Shown: positions 33,565-43,510, counted from the first letter of the stretch. The stretch is DNA of 64,000 nt from Sulfitobacter donghicola DSW-25 = KCTC 12864 = JCM 14565 (GCF_000622405.1 NZ_JASF01000005.1:2232001-2296000), one strand, 5' to 3'. Program-made: numbers and translations. The notes: a model not told the origin generated them from the sequence alone.

Positions 33565-34577
33565 TGGCCAAAGGCCCAGTTCTATTTGATCTGGAGGACG
33601 CTACGGCCAAGCGCCCGTCGGTGGCCGACGCGCCTCCGGTGCAGGATATAGTGGAAACGGGCGCGCCACAGGGGCAGGCGATGCAGATCGCCGCACGGCT
33701 GGCTGCGCGCAAACCATCCCGATTGACCCGCCTGTTCTGGGCCTTGGCTGTTGCTTTGATCGGGGCGCTTGTTTCTATCGCTGCGTGGAGCTTTATCACC
33801 GATTTGCTGGCGCGCTATCCGCTGTTGGGTATCGCGATGAGCGTGCTTTTGGCTGCGTTCCTTTTGGTTTTGGCGTTGGTTGGCCTGCGCGAATTAGCAG
33901 CCTTTGGCCGTTTGGGCCGGATTGACGGCTTGCGCCATAGGGCCACGCAGGCGTTAGCCCATGAGGATTTGGCACAGGCACGGCAAGTCACGGACCGTTT
34001 GGTTGGGCTGTATAAAGGGCGCGAGGATACCCGTTGGGGGCGGGATCGGCTGGCCGAGTTGCGGGGGGATCAATTGGATGCCGCTGGGTTGTTAGCGGTG
34101 GCTGAGGCCGAGGTTCTCGGCCCTTTGGATAAGGCCGCGCAGCGCGAGGTCGAGGCCGCTGCACGGCAGGTCGCCACCGTCACTGCATTGGTGCCACTGG
34201 CGCTTGCGGATGTCGCTGCGGCCCTCACGTCAAACCTGCGAATGATCCGGCGCATCGCCGAGATCTACGGCGGGCGTTCGGGCTTTTTCGGGAGCTGGCG
34301 ATTGACCCGCGCGGTGCTGTCCCATCTGGTTGCCACAGGCGCGGTTGCTGTCGGTGATGACATGTTGGAGCCTATTTTGGGCGGCTCATTATTGGGCAAG
34401 CTGAGCCGCCGTTTCGGTGAAGGTTTGGTGAACGGCGCCCTGACCGCACGTGTTGGGGTTGCGGCGATCGAAGTGTGCCGCCCCTTGCCATTTACGACTG
34501 AGGCACGCCCCAAAATACGCGCCATAATAGCGCAAAGCCTTGGCGGGTTATTTGGTAAGAACGACGGCGAAGGCTAG
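33564..34577 (+). CDS. YcjF-like / TIGR01620 (DUF697) membrane protein
   Basis: 337 residues from the ATG at 33564. A charged N-terminal tail of about 60 residues is followed by two transmembrane helices (LFWALAVALIGALVSIAAW and GIAMSVLLAAFLLVLALVGL), then a cytoplasmic domain with the DUF697-like ALVPLALADVAAALTSNLRMIRRIAEIYGGRSGF region. This is the membrane partner expected next to YcjX. The pair may form a membrane-linked P-loop complex in stress response, as inferred from co-occurrence in other bacteria. Confidence 0.85.
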   Translation: MAKGPVLFDLEDATAKRPSVADAPPVQDIVETGAPQGQAMQIAARLAARKPSRLTRLFWALAVALIGALVSIAAWSFITDLLARYPLLGIAMSVLLAAFLLVLALVGLRELAAFGRLGRIDGLRHRATQALAHEDLAQARQVTDRLVGLYKGREDTRWGRDRLAELRGDQLDAAGLLAVAEAEVLGPLDKAAQREVEAAARQVATVTALVPLALADVAAALTSNLRMIRRIAEIYGGRSGFFGSWRLTRAVLSHLVATGAVAVGDDMLEPILGGSLLGKLSRRFGEGLVNGALTARVGVAAIEVCRPLPFTTEARPKIRAIIAQSLGGLFGKNDGEG

Positions 34578-34657
34578 GGAATTCCTTACTTTTATCTTCC
34601 TGCGTTGGAGGCTAGGCTGTCGTTGAAGTAGAAATTTTGACGGCAGGGTGAGCTGAC

Positions 34658-37525
34658 ATGGATGGTATTATTGCGACCGTAGTGATTATTGCTCTGGCGA
34701 TCCCGATTGCCATTATCTCGCTGATTGTAGGGCATGGTAATCTGCGAAAAAGGATTTCGGATTCTGAATTTGAAATCAAAAAGTTACAATCCAAACTTAA
34801 TGCGTTAGATGAACTTTATCGCAGGCAGAAATCGCCTAAGCCCTCTGAGGCGCAAGCGGTTGATGGTGAACCCGCACAAGAAGCGGACAAGCCGCAAGAG
34901 GAATTGCAAGCGGAAGAGGCTGTGACCCTTGCAGAGGCCGCACCGGAAAAAGTGATAAAGGCGAAAGACCCCGTCACAAGTTCCGTTCCGAAAGTGCCGC
35001 CTGCGATTAAGACGCCGAAGGTGGCCGAAACGCCAACTGCTTTCGATCAGACGATGGGGCGGTTTGGCGCGTGGTTGCAGCAGAATTGGTTCTACGCTGT
35101 CTCGGCTGCATCGCTGGCATTGGCTGGCATTTTTCTGGTGCAATACGGAATGGAAAACGGGTTGCTTCCCCCCAAGGCGCGGGTGGCGGCGGGGCTTGCC
35201 TTTGGTGCTGCGTTGATCGGCGTGGGGGAATTCATCCGCCGCCGCTTTGGCGATGATGTTCAGTCAACCACTGCTTATCTCCCATCGGTGTTTTCCGGCG
35301 CGGGGATTGTCACCCTGTTTGGGGCGATCCTGTCGGCGCGGATGCTGTATGATTTGATCGGCGGCGGTGCGTCGATGGTGGGCATGGTTGCTGTTGCGCT
35401 TTTGGCTGTTGTGCTGGGCTGGTTGCACGGGCCGCTGTTGGTGGCGGTTGGTGTGATCGGAGCCTATGGCGCGCCCTTCATGTTGGCTGACTCGCAGGCA
35501 GATGCCAGCCCGCTGTTCGGCTACTTCGCCGTTGTTGCTGCCCTTGGGCTAGCAGTTGATACGATCCGTCGTTGGGGGTGGATTTCGGCGCTCACGCTGA
35601 TGTTGGCCTATGGGATGGGTTTCCTGATTGTGCTGGGCGGTTCCGCCGCGCAGTGGAGCGGCCAGCTGTATTTTGCCATTTTGCCGATGCTTGCGATCCT
35701 CATTCCTGCGCGTAGCCTGTCGCCAGATCACGCGGGGCCACCTGCCGTGCTGGGCCTATTGGACCGTGCGACATTGGGGGCGAAAGATCGCGGCGTTGCT
35801 TGGCCTTCCTTCCCAACGCTGTTGGCCTTCACCAGCGTTGCGGCAAGTTGTTTTATCTTGTTGACGATATGGAAAACGGGCGAGGCCGAGTTATGGCTGA
35901 GCATGGGCCTGTTGGCGGTCATGGGTGTTTTGCTGATTTCGTGGTCTGACAAAGCCCCCGCATTGCAAGACGCGGCGCTGTTGCCTCCCATTGCTTTGCT
36001 GCTGTCTGTCTTTGCGCAGTCCGAAAACGCGAGCGAGACCTACAGGAATTTCCTGCGGACCTATAGCGAAAACCCAGAGGCGGATTTCCCTTGGGTGATT
36101 ACCATTCTGGTTGCAATCGGAGTTGGGATTTCCATCCTTGGGCTATGGCGCGCACTGCGGGGAGGGCAATTTGCTGTCCCTTGGGCGGCTTTCGCTTGTG
36201 TCTATGCACCAGCGATGGCGATTGTTCTGGAGATGGGCTGGCAGCCGGCGGATGTGATTGGGGCCTATCCGTGGGCGCTGCATGCGGCAGCTTTGGCCGC
36301 AACGATGTCGCTGTTTGCTGAACGTTTGGCGCGTCGCGACGCAGAGCAGCGATTGCGGGTTAGCTTTGCCATGATGTCTGCACTGTCGTGTATGTCGTTT
36401 GCCTTTGTGATTGTGCTCAGCTCGGTTGCGCTGACGGTCGCCTTGGCGGTCACTGTGGTTGCGGCGGCGGCGTTGGATCGGTTGTGGAAACTGCCGACGC
36501 TGGGGATTTATATTGCGGTGGGTGTCGTGACTGTCGGGTACCGGCTGGTTGTTGATCCTGGTTTGCGTTTCGGGATCGACGGCCCTTTGCCAAGCGTCTT
36601 GTTGGCTTATGGCGGATCGCTGGCGGCCTTTTTGGCGGCGCTTTGGCTGTTGCGGCCTCTGGTTCGGCCAACGGCGCAGGTCATGCTGGATTCGGCGGTG
36701 TGGTCTACTGCGGGGTTGACGATCAGCTTGCTTTTGCTGCGCTGGATCGAAAACGCCATCGGGGTCTCTTATATGGATACGCATTGGAGCTTTGGCCTGC
36801 ACGCGGCGATCTGGATGGGTCTGGCGCTGGCTCAGGTTCAGCGAGCGGATGCGGGGACGTCCAAAATCTTAACGAAATTGCGTTGGGGCTTGGCCGCGCT
36901 CTTTGGGGTGTTCGGCGGTGGGGCATTGTTTGCGGCGCTGACGGCTGGGAACCCGCTGTTGAACAAGTCCCTCCCAAATCAGGTGTTTGGCCCTGTTCTG
37001 GTGAATACGCTTGCTGCGGCTTATCTGGTGCCTGCTGCTGTTTTGCTGCTGGGCGCATGGCGTTTGACGCAAATTGACAGGCGTCTGCGGGTGGCTTTTG
37101 CCACCATAGGCGGCAGTGTTGCGGTGATCTGGGCACTGATGGTCATTCGCCACTTCTGGCAGGGGGGGCTATCAATGAGCCTGCGCTATGGCATCTCTCA
37201 GCCTGAACAATACACCTATACCATCGTGTTGTTGGTCGCGGGTGCGGGGCTGTTTTATCAATCCCTCGCGCGCCGCTCGCCTATGCTGCGCAAGGCGGGG
37301 CTGGTTGTGATTGGCCTTGCCGTGGCCAAAGTGTTCCTGATCGATATCTCAGACCTAGATGGGCTGACGCGGATCTTCTCGCTTTTGGTTTTGGGGCTGT
37401 CGCTGGCTGGGTTGGCGTGGCTCAACCGCTGGGCACAGGAACGCGACCGCGAAGAGGGGGGCGCGCCTCCACCTCCTTCACCGCCTGCATTACCTGATGA
37501 GGATCAAGACTCGCTTGCTCCTTAG
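34658..37525 (+). CDS. DUF2339 multi-pass membrane protein
   Basis: This 955-residue protein has one N-terminal helix, a short coiled-coil (RKRISDSEFEIKKLQSKLNALDELYRRQ), an acidic/Ala-Pro linker to about residue 125, and then more than twenty predicted hydrophobic helices. FGAWLQQNWFYAVSAASLALAGIFLVQYG and the following VAAGLAFGAALIGVGEFIRRR mark the DUF2339 family start, and SDLDGLTRIFSLLVLGLSL is the conserved C-terminal segment. Function of the family is not established. It is a single gene before ileS. Confidence 0.87.
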   Translation: MDGIIATVVIIALAIPIAIISLIVGHGNLRKRISDSEFEIKKLQSKLNALDELYRRQKSPKPSEAQAVDGEPAQEADKPQEELQAEEAVTLAEAAPEKVIKAKDPVTSSVPKVPPAIKTPKVAETPTAFDQTMGRFGAWLQQNWFYAVSAASLALAGIFLVQYGMENGLLPPKARVAAGLAFGAALIGVGEFIRRRFGDDVQSTTAYLPSVFSGAGIVTLFGAILSARMLYDLIGGGASMVGMVAVALLAVVLGWLHGPLLVAVGVIGAYGAPFMLADSQADASPLFGYFAVVAALGLAVDTIRRWGWISALTLMLAYGMGFLIVLGGSAAQWSGQLYFAILPMLAILIPARSLSPDHAGPPAVLGLLDRATLGAKDRGVAWPSFPTLLAFTSVAASCFILLTIWKTGEAELWLSMGLLAVMGVLLISWSDKAPALQDAALLPPIALLLSVFAQSENASETYRNFLRTYSENPEADFPWVITILVAIGVGISILGLWRALRGGQFAVPWAAFACVYAPAMAIVLEMGWQPADVIGAYPWALHAAALAATMSLFAERLARRDAEQRLRVSFAMMSALSCMSFAFVIVLSSVALTVALAVTVVAAAALDRLWKLPTLGIYIAVGVVTVGYRLVVDPGLRFGIDGPLPSVLLAYGGSLAAFLAALWLLRPLVRPTAQVMLDSAVWSTAGLTISLLLLRWIENAIGVSYMDTHWSFGLHAAIWMGLALAQVQRADAGTSKILTKLRWGLAALFGVFGGGALFAALTAGNPLLNKSLPNQVFGPVLVNTLAAAYLVPAAVLLLGAWRLTQIDRRLRVAFATIGGSVAVIWALMVIRHFWQGGLSMSLRYGISQPEQYTYTIVLLVAGAGLFYQSLARRSPMLRKAGLVVIGLAVAKVFLIDISDLDGLTRIFSLLVLGLSLAGLAWLNRWAQERDREEGGAPPPPSPPALPDEDQDSLAP

Positions 37526-37588
37526 GGGGCAGGTGCCTATAAGCCTGTTCAAGATGACAACACGTTTGATCATACAGCGAATTACTTC

Positions 37589-37619
37589 CCCGGCGCTCAG
37601 CCAGTTCTGAGCCGCCGGG
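37589..37619. terminator. GC-rich hairpin upstream of ileS
   Basis: Stem CCCGGCGCTCAG pairs with CTGAGC-C-GCCGGG (12 bp, one bulge) around loop CCAGTT. It lies 64 bp after the DUF2339 stop and 69 bp before the ileS start. No T-run follows, so it may be a terminator of limited strength or a leader stem. It does not resemble a T-box. Confidence 0.4.
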
Positions 37620-37687
37620 CCAAGGTGTTTGAGCCGCTCGCACCGCCCCCATATCCCTGACATATCCGACTAAAAAGGACGCCCGAC

Positions 37688-40627
37688 ATGTGCGCCGAGA
37701 CCCCAGAATATAAAACCACATTGAACTTGCCCAAAACCGATTTTCCCATGCGCGCTGGCCTGCCCAAGCGCGAGCCAGTGTGGCTGGAACGTTGGGAAAA
37801 GATGGGCGTGTATAACCAGCTGCGCGAAAAGGCCAAAGCGGCGCCGCGCAAACCCTTTACGCTGCATGACGGCCCGCCCTATGCCAACGGCCATTTGCAT
37901 ATCGGTCATGCGCTGAACAAAACCATCAAAGACATGATCGTGCGCAGCCACCAGATGATGGGCAATGACGCGCGCTATATCCCTGGTTGGGACTGCCACG
38001 GCCTGCCGATCGAATGGAAGATCGAAGAGCAGTACCGCAAGAAAGGCCGCGACAAGGATCAAGTGCCGATCAACGAATTCCGCGCCGAATGCCGCAGCTT
38101 TGCTGCGGGTTGGGTTGATATCCAGCGCGAAGAGTTCAAACGCCTAGGCGTTCAGGGTAACTGGGAAAAACCCTATTTGACGATGGATTTCCACGCCGAA
38201 CGTGTGATCGCCGAAGAATTCATGAAGTTCCTGACCAATGGCACGCTGTATCAGGGGTCCAAGCCTGTCATGTGGTCACCTGTTGAGCAAACCGCATTGG
38301 CCGAGGCCGAGGTTGAGTACCACGACAAAGACAGCTTTACGATCTGGGTAAAGTTCGATGTTGTCGGGGCTGCGGATCTGGAAGGGGCACAGGTTGTCAT
38401 CTGGACGACGACTCCTTGGACGATCCCGTCCAACAAGGCGGTCGTTTACGGCGCTGGCATTTCCTATGGCCTATACGAAGTCACAGGTACGCCGGATGAA
38501 TGCTGGTTGAACGTGGGTGATCGTTACCTGCTGGCCGATAATCTGGCCGCTGATGTTATGGGCCGTGGCCGTCTGGAAGAAGATCAGTGGACGCGCGTTC
38601 GTGACGTAACCAATGAAGAGCTCGAAACCATCAGCCTCAAGCACCCGTTCAACGGTGTCGAAGGCGGTGAAGGCGAATGGGACGACATCCGCGATTTCCG
38701 TGCGGCCGAGTTTGTCACCGACACCGAAGGTACGGGCTTTGTGCATTGCGCGCCGTCCCACGGCCTAGAGGAATATGACCTCTACCGCGAGCTGGGGATG
38801 TTGGAGCAGGTGATCACCTATAACGTGAACCCTGATGGCCGCTACCGCGATGACCTGCCGTTCTTTGGTGGCAAGGCGATCCTCAAGCCCAACGGCAAAG
38901 AGGGCAACGCCAACGCTGCCGTGATCGACAAGCTGGTTGAGGTCGGCGGGTTGCTGGCGCGTGGCAAGATCAAACACAGCTACCCGCACAGCTGGCGTTC
39001 CAAAGCGCCGGTGATCTATCGCAACACGCCGCAGTGGTTTGCCGCGATCGACCGCCCTGTGGGTGACGGGCAGGACACGTTTGGCAAGACCATCCGCGAA
39101 CGCGCCCTGACCGAGATCGACAACGTGAAATGGACACCTAAATCAGGCCGCAACCGCCTGCATGCTATGATGGAGGCACGCCCCGACTGGGTGCTGTCGC
39201 GCCAGCGCGCATGGGGCGTGCCGCTGACCTGCTTTACCTTGAAGGGCAAGCTGCCAACGGATGCCGAATTCCTGCTGCGCAACGACGCGGTGAACAAACG
39301 TATCGTTGAGGCGTTTGAAGCTGAAGGTGCGGATGCATGGTATGAAGAGGGCGCCAAGGAACGTTTCCTCGGCGGTATCGTGAACCCTGATGATTATGAT
39401 CAGGTCATGGATATCCTTGATGTGTGGTTTGATTCCGGTTCGACCCACGCCTTTACCCTGCGTGACCGCGAAGACGGGTCTGACGATGGTATCGCTGATG
39501 TTTATATGGAAGGCACCGACCAACACCGCGGTTGGTTCCACTCGTCCTTGCTGCAATCATGTGGCACCTATGGGCGTGCGCCGTATCGCAATGTGGTTAC
39601 ACATGGCTTCACCTTGGATGCCAAGGGCATGAAGATGTCCAAATCCATCGGGAATACAATCGTTCCAGAAAAGATCATCCAACAATACGGTGCGGATATC
39701 CTGCGTCTTTGGGTGGCTCAGACTGATTACACCAGCGACCAGCGGATCGGTGATGAAATCCTGAAAGGCACCGCAGACAGCTATCGCCGCCTGCGTAACA
39801 CCATGCGCTATATGTTGGGCTCGCTGCCTGACTTTGACGCGTCCAAAGCGGTTGCCGCCGAAGACATGCCCGAGCTGGAGCGCCTGATCCTGCATAAACT
39901 ATCCCTGCTGGATGAGGTTGTGCGCGACGGATATGCGCGGTTTGACTTCCAAGGGGTGTTCCGCGCGATCTTTGATTTCGCCACGCTTGATCTGTCATCG
40001 TTCTATTTCGATATCCGCAAGGATGCGCTTTATTGTGATGGCGACACGCTGCGCCGTCTCAGCGCGCTGACGGTTCTGGATCACCTCTATAGCCGCCTGA
40101 CCACTTGGCTGGCGCCGATCCTGCCGTTCACCATGGAAGAGGTCTGGCTGCAGCGTAACGGCGAGGACACGTCGGTCCATCTGATCGACTTTCCTGAAAC
40201 GCCTAGCACGTGGCGCGACGATGCGCTTGCCGCGCGGGCCGAGACCGTGCGCGCGGTGCGCCGCGTGGTGACTGGCTGCTTGGAAGAGCAACGCACAGCC
40301 AAGGTGATCGGCTCGTCCCTAGAGGCCGCGCCGGTGGTCTATCTGAACGCTGAACTGGCCGCGATCATCACTGATCCCGAAACCTTTGCCGATCTGTGCA
40401 TCACCAGCCAGATCAAACTGGTTGAGGGCGAAGGGCCAGCGGATGCCTTTACATTGGATGATGTGAAAGGTGTGAGCGTTGTGTTCGCCAAGGCCGAAGG
40501 CCAGAAATGCGCCCGTTCGTGGAAGATCCTGCCAGACGTTGGCACATACAGCTTCCCGGGCGTGAGCAAACGCTGTGACGAGGCGCTGCGCGAAAAAGGG
40601 TTTAACCCCTCAGATTTCGCAGTCTGA
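37688..40627 (+). CDS. ileS: Isoleucyl-tRNA synthetase
   Basis: A 979-residue class Ia synthetase that charges tRNA-Ile. The HIGH motif is in PPYANGHLHIGHALNK, the KMSKS loop is MKMSKSIGN, and the CP1 editing domain includes VIWTTTPWTIPSNKAV. The C-terminal anticodon-binding region ends without the four-cysteine zinc motif of some bacterial IleRS; the tail is short (KCARSWKILPDVGTY keeps a single Cys of that region). The start follows AAAAAGGA. A hairpin without T-run follows the stop at 40639-40666. Confidence 0.97.
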   Translation: MCAETPEYKTTLNLPKTDFPMRAGLPKREPVWLERWEKMGVYNQLREKAKAAPRKPFTLHDGPPYANGHLHIGHALNKTIKDMIVRSHQMMGNDARYIPGWDCHGLPIEWKIEEQYRKKGRDKDQVPINEFRAECRSFAAGWVDIQREEFKRLGVQGNWEKPYLTMDFHAERVIAEEFMKFLTNGTLYQGSKPVMWSPVEQTALAEAEVEYHDKDSFTIWVKFDVVGAADLEGAQVVIWTTTPWTIPSNKAVVYGAGISYGLYEVTGTPDECWLNVGDRYLLADNLAADVMGRGRLEEDQWTRVRDVTNEELETISLKHPFNGVEGGEGEWDDIRDFRAAEFVTDTEGTGFVHCAPSHGLEEYDLYRELGMLEQVITYNVNPDGRYRDDLPFFGGKAILKPNGKEGNANAAVIDKLVEVGGLLARGKIKHSYPHSWRSKAPVIYRNTPQWFAAIDRPVGDGQDTFGKTIRERALTEIDNVKWTPKSGRNRLHAMMEARPDWVLSRQRAWGVPLTCFTLKGKLPTDAEFLLRNDAVNKRIVEAFEAEGADAWYEEGAKERFLGGIVNPDDYDQVMDILDVWFDSGSTHAFTLRDREDGSDDGIADVYMEGTDQHRGWFHSSLLQSCGTYGRAPYRNVVTHGFTLDAKGMKMSKSIGNTIVPEKIIQQYGADILRLWVAQTDYTSDQRIGDEILKGTADSYRRLRNTMRYMLGSLPDFDASKAVAAEDMPELERLILHKLSLLDEVVRDGYARFDFQGVFRAIFDFATLDLSSFYFDIRKDALYCDGDTLRRLSALTVLDHLYSRLTTWLAPILPFTMEEVWLQRNGEDTSVHLIDFPETPSTWRDDALAARAETVRAVRRVVTGCLEEQRTAKVIGSSLEAAPVVYLNAELAAIITDPETFADLCITSQIKLVEGEGPADAFTLDDVKGVSVVFAKAEGQKCARSWKILPDVGTYSFPGVSKRCDEALREKGFNPSDFAV

Positions 40628-40638
40628 ATAAATTGATT

Positions 40639-40666
40639 GAGCATGGCCCCCACGTGGGCCATGCTC
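40639..40666. terminator. Perfect 11-bp hairpin between ileS and ogt
   Basis: GAGCATGGCCC pairs perfectly with GGGCCATGCTC around a 6-base loop, 12 bp after the ileS stop and 7 bp before the ogt start. There is no T-run. It may act as a partial terminator or hide the ogt ribosome site. Confidence 0.5.
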
Positions 40667-40672
40667 CTGCGC

Positions 40673-41128
40673 ATGAATACATGCACTGTCCCCACACAAT
40701 TCGGCGATTTGATCCTGTTCGAGCAGGAAGGCTTTATCACCAAGCTCGACTGGGGCGTTGCTGTGCGTGAAGATACCAGTGACGGTCTAAGCGAGGCGCG
40801 CCGCCAACTGCGTGCCTATGATGCACGTGAGTTGGAGGCGTTTGACCTGCCATTGCGTGTTGAAGGATCTGATTTTCAACGCGCTGTTTGCGCGGCCATG
40901 TCGGCGATCCCTTTTGGTTTCACCTGCACCTATGGGGATATCGCCAAACAGCTAGGCGCCCCTGCCCAAGCTGTGGGAGGGGCCTGTGGGGGCAATCCGA
41001 TCCCCGTGATTATCCCCTGCCACCGTGTGATGGGGGCAAAGGGGCTGACAGGGTTTTCAGGGGCAGGGGGCGTCGAGACAAAGGTCGCCTTGCTGCGCCA
41101 TGAGGGCGCAGGCGGTTTCCTGATTTAG
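40673..41128 (+). CDS. ogt: Methylated-DNA-protein-cysteine methyltransferase (Ogt/AGT)
   Basis: A suicide repair enzyme of 151 residues. The acceptor cysteine lies in NPIPVIIPCHRVMGAKGLTG, the DNA-binding helix is PFGFTCTYGDIAKQLGAP, and the arginine-finger helix is present. It transfers O6-alkyl groups from guanine to its own Cys. The ATG at 40673 (NTCTVPTQFGDLILFEQ) was chosen, as the longer frame would begin inside the hairpin. It is convergent with pcs (4-bp overlap of stops). Confidence 0.93.
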   Translation: MNTCTVPTQFGDLILFEQEGFITKLDWGVAVREDTSDGLSEARRQLRAYDARELEAFDLPLRVEGSDFQRAVCAAMSAIPFGFTCTYGDIAKQLGAPAQAVGGACGGNPIPVIIPCHRVMGAKGLTGFSGAGGVETKVALLRHEGAGGFLI

Positions 41129-41823
41129 ATATCGCGACCATCAAACAGGATTTGCTGCACGATGCCTGCAAACAGCAGGTAGGTCGAGGTTACAACCAAG
41201 CCCCATGCGGCCCAGCTTTCGGGATGGAAATTCACCCATGCGGCCCAACCCGCAAAAAACGTCCATGCCAATGCCATGGGCAATGTGACCATGCGCCAGC
41301 GTTCCGTTCGGACGGGGTGCACAAATTTCAGCGGCAGGAACATGGTCACGGATAAAAAGGCGACCAGAACAAGGCTGATGTACCATGGGATGTTCAACGC
41401 AAAGATGACCAGCACCAGCATGTTCCAGCACCCTGGAAATCCGGAAAAGGAATAATCTTTTGTTTTCATGCGTGTATCGCAAAAATACATGGCGCTGGCG
41501 AAGGTGACGATGATCAGGGCCAGCCAGCCGCTCCACCCGTCCATGAGGCCGGATTTAAACAGGGCAAAGGCGGGAATGAAAACATAGGTGAGATAATCGA
41601 TGATCAGGTCCAGCAACACGCCGTCAAACTCGGGGGCGTTGGTTTTTACATCATATTTGCGCGCCAGAGGGCCATCGATCCCGTCCACAAAAAACGCGAC
41701 CACCAACCACAGGAACATCATGTCGTATTTGGCGTCCACAGCGGCCAGCAGGGCCAGCATCGCAAAAACCGCGCCAGAGGCGGTCAGCAAATGAACGGAG
41801 AGTGCTTTTTGTCGAATGGTCAT
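41125..41823 (-). CDS. pcs: Phosphatidylcholine synthase
   Basis: A 232-residue inner-membrane enzyme of the CDP-alcohol phosphotransferase family that condenses CDP-diacylglycerol with choline to give phosphatidylcholine. The motif D-G-x2-G-P-x-A-R...D...D is visible as FFVDGIDGPLARKYDVKTN...FDGVLLDLIIDY. About eight helices follow. Length and the YSFSGFPGCWN segment fit the Pcs pathway known in rhizobia and roseobacters. It implies choline uptake elsewhere in the genome. Confidence 0.93.
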   Translation of the reverse strand: MTIRQKALSVHLLTASGAVFAMLALLAAVDAKYDMMFLWLVVAFFVDGIDGPLARKYDVKTNAPEFDGVLLDLIIDYLTYVFIPAFALFKSGLMDGWSGWLALIIVTFASAMYFCDTRMKTKDYSFSGFPGCWNMLVLVIFALNIPWYISLVLVAFLSVTMFLPLKFVHPVRTERWRMVTLPMALAWTFFAGWAAWVNFHPESWAAWGLVVTSTYLLFAGIVQQILFDGRDI

Positions 41824-41867
41824 GGTTTTCTCTCACAATTCAGAAAGCTAGGGCATAAAGAAGCGCT

Positions 41868-42806
41868 TTATGCACGTGGATGGGCGCGTTTGTAAACGTC
41901 CATCAGGCGTACAGTATCCACAGCGGTGTAAGCTTGGGTTGTCGATAGCGACGCGTGCCCTAGCAGCTCTTGGATCGCGCGCAAATCGCCGCCTGCATCT
42001 AGCAGGTGGGTGGCAAAGCTGTGGCGCATCGCATGAGGGGTCGCCGTGGCAGGCAGGCCAAGCTGCATTCGCGCGTTTGCCATCACCTTTTGGATCGCCC
42101 CTGCCGATAGCGCACCACCGCGCACACCGCGAAACAGGGCTGTGTCGTCTTGTTGGGCATAGGGGCAGGCGCGCAGATAGGCGTTCACGGCGTCTTGGGC
42201 TGCTGGCAGAACGGGCACAACCCGTTCTTTGCCGCCTTTCCCAAGAATGCGTAGAACATCGGGCAGGGGGGCGTCGGCTCCGCGCAGGGCCAAAGCCTCG
42301 GAAATGCGCAGCCCGCAGCCCCATAGCAAGGTCAGTACAGCAACATCGCGCGACGCGACCCATGGTTCGCTGGCGCTGGTCTGGACGCAGTCGATCAATT
42401 CACGGGCGGCATCAACGGCAAGGGGGCGGGGTAGCTTTTTGGTGAACTTGGGGGCGCGGGTTGCCAAAACGGCTGTGGGTTCAAAACCTTCACGCTCGGC
42501 CAGCCAACGGTAGAAGGCTTTTACAGCGGATAGTTTGCGCGCAAGGCTGCGTGGGCCTACGTCATTGCCGCGGGTCGAGGCCATCCATGCCCGCATATCG
42601 CTAACCGTGATCTTGGACAGGGCGCCCAGACCATGAGGCTGCCCGTGGTGGATGCTCATGAATGCCAAAAATTCAACCACATCGCCGCGATAGGCCGTAA
42701 TGGTGTTTTCAGCCGCCCCTTTCAGGGCGCGCTGATGATCCAGCCATGTTTGCAGGGCATCCCGCGCAGCAGGAGAAATAGCAAGGGTATCGGGTGTTTC
42801 GCTCAA
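41868..42806 (-). CDS. xerC: Tyrosine recombinase XerC
   Basis: A 312-residue recombinase that, with XerD, resolves chromosome dimers at dif during division. Catalytic residues are in LLWGCGLRISEALAL (Arg), HAMRHSFATHLL (His-x-x-Arg), LLGHASLSTTQAYTAVD (His and nucleophile Tyr). The N-terminal SAM-like domain (TWLDHQRALKGAAENTITAYRGDVVEFL) is present. Its start overlaps the upstream DUF484 gene stop (4 bp), the usual linkage of xerC. This separates it from the longer island integrase at 5204. Confidence 0.93.
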   Translation of the reverse strand: MSETPDTLAISPAARDALQTWLDHQRALKGAAENTITAYRGDVVEFLAFMSIHHGQPHGLGALSKITVSDMRAWMASTRGNDVGPRSLARKLSAVKAFYRWLAEREGFEPTAVLATRAPKFTKKLPRPLAVDAARELIDCVQTSASEPWVASRDVAVLTLLWGCGLRISEALALRGADAPLPDVLRILGKGGKERVVPVLPAAQDAVNAYLRACPYAQQDDTALFRGVRGGALSAGAIQKVMANARMQLGLPATATPHAMRHSFATHLLDAGGDLRAIQELLGHASLSTTQAYTAVDTVRLMDVYKRAHPRA

Positions 42807-43510
42807 GACAGCCAGCGGCGCATGGTCCGCTCAAACACACCTGTAAAGAACGCCAGTAGGTCGGTCCCCTGCTGAGGGCCGAACATATGCGGGTCTTCGG
42901 CACCCATAACCAACATGCCAGGCAAGCGTCCCGCGCCAAAATCTAGTTTGAGGCAAGCCTCGGAGCGGATCCATTCGGCGTTGGGGCCATAGATGTTTTC
43001 GGAGGCATCCTGAACCGAACGCAGGGTCACTTGGCGCACGGCGCCACCACGGCCTTGGCTTAGGTAGGTGTCGATGAACCCGGGTTCTGAAACGCTCAGG
43101 ACTTCGCCAAGGCGCTGCACGGCAGGGTCGTTGTCGTTTTGGACGGATTCGAGAACCAGCTTGACCGCGTCAACGCGCAGGATTTCAGCAACTTCGCCGC
43201 CCAAATCGCGCAGGAATGTCTCAAACTCGAGCGGATCAAGCATCCGCAGGATGGCGCGGTGGATCTGGTTGGTGCCAGCAAGGTTTTCATAGGCTGCTGC
43301 AATCACGCTGCGGTGGGTGTCTTCGAGACGGTCAAGGCGTGTCTCAAGGCGCTCCATCGCGATGCCGCGCAGATCGACGATATTACCGCCCATCGCCTTT
43401 TCATTGGCCGCAATCAGGGCCTGCATGACATCGTTGTCATCCAGAATCACATCGGGTTGCGAAATGATCACTTCACGAAGGGAGTCTTCTATTTTTGGGC
43501 TGCTGCTCAT
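42803..43510 (-). CDS. DUF484-family protein
   Basis: This 235-residue protein consists of a helical N-terminus and a GAF-like domain. The pattern EDSLREVIISQPDVILDDNDVMQALI, the coiled helix MERLETRLDRLEDTHRSVIAAAYENL and the C-terminal GMLVMGAEDPHMFGPQQGTDLLAFF match DUF484 (YigA-like). It lies directly upstream of xerC with a 4-bp overlap, an arrangement conserved in many proteobacteria. Its biochemical role is unknown; a link to XerC function is inferred from linkage. Confidence 0.9.
   Translation of the reverse strand: MSSSPKIEDSLREVIISQPDVILDDNDVMQALIAANEKAMGGNIVDLRGIAMERLETRLDRLEDTHRSVIAAAYENLAGTNQIHRAILRMLDPLEFETFLRDLGGEVAEILRVDAVKLVLESVQNDNDPAVQRLGEVLSVSEPGFIDTYLSQGRGGAVRQVTLRSVQDASENIYGPNAEWIRSEACLKLDFGAGRLPGMLVMGAEDPHMFGPQQGTDLLAFFTGVFERTMRRWLS

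Noticed and set aside
36143..36802. Minus-strand 219-codon frame inside the DUF2339 gene
   Set aside because: Rich in Arg, Gln and His, the mirror of hydrophobic codons on the true strand. No domain.
37526..37687. Possible T-box riboswitch in front of ileS
   Set aside because: Only one GC-rich hairpin is present. No T-box sequence, specifier loop or antiterminator is seen, and T-box control is rare in Alphaproteobacteria.
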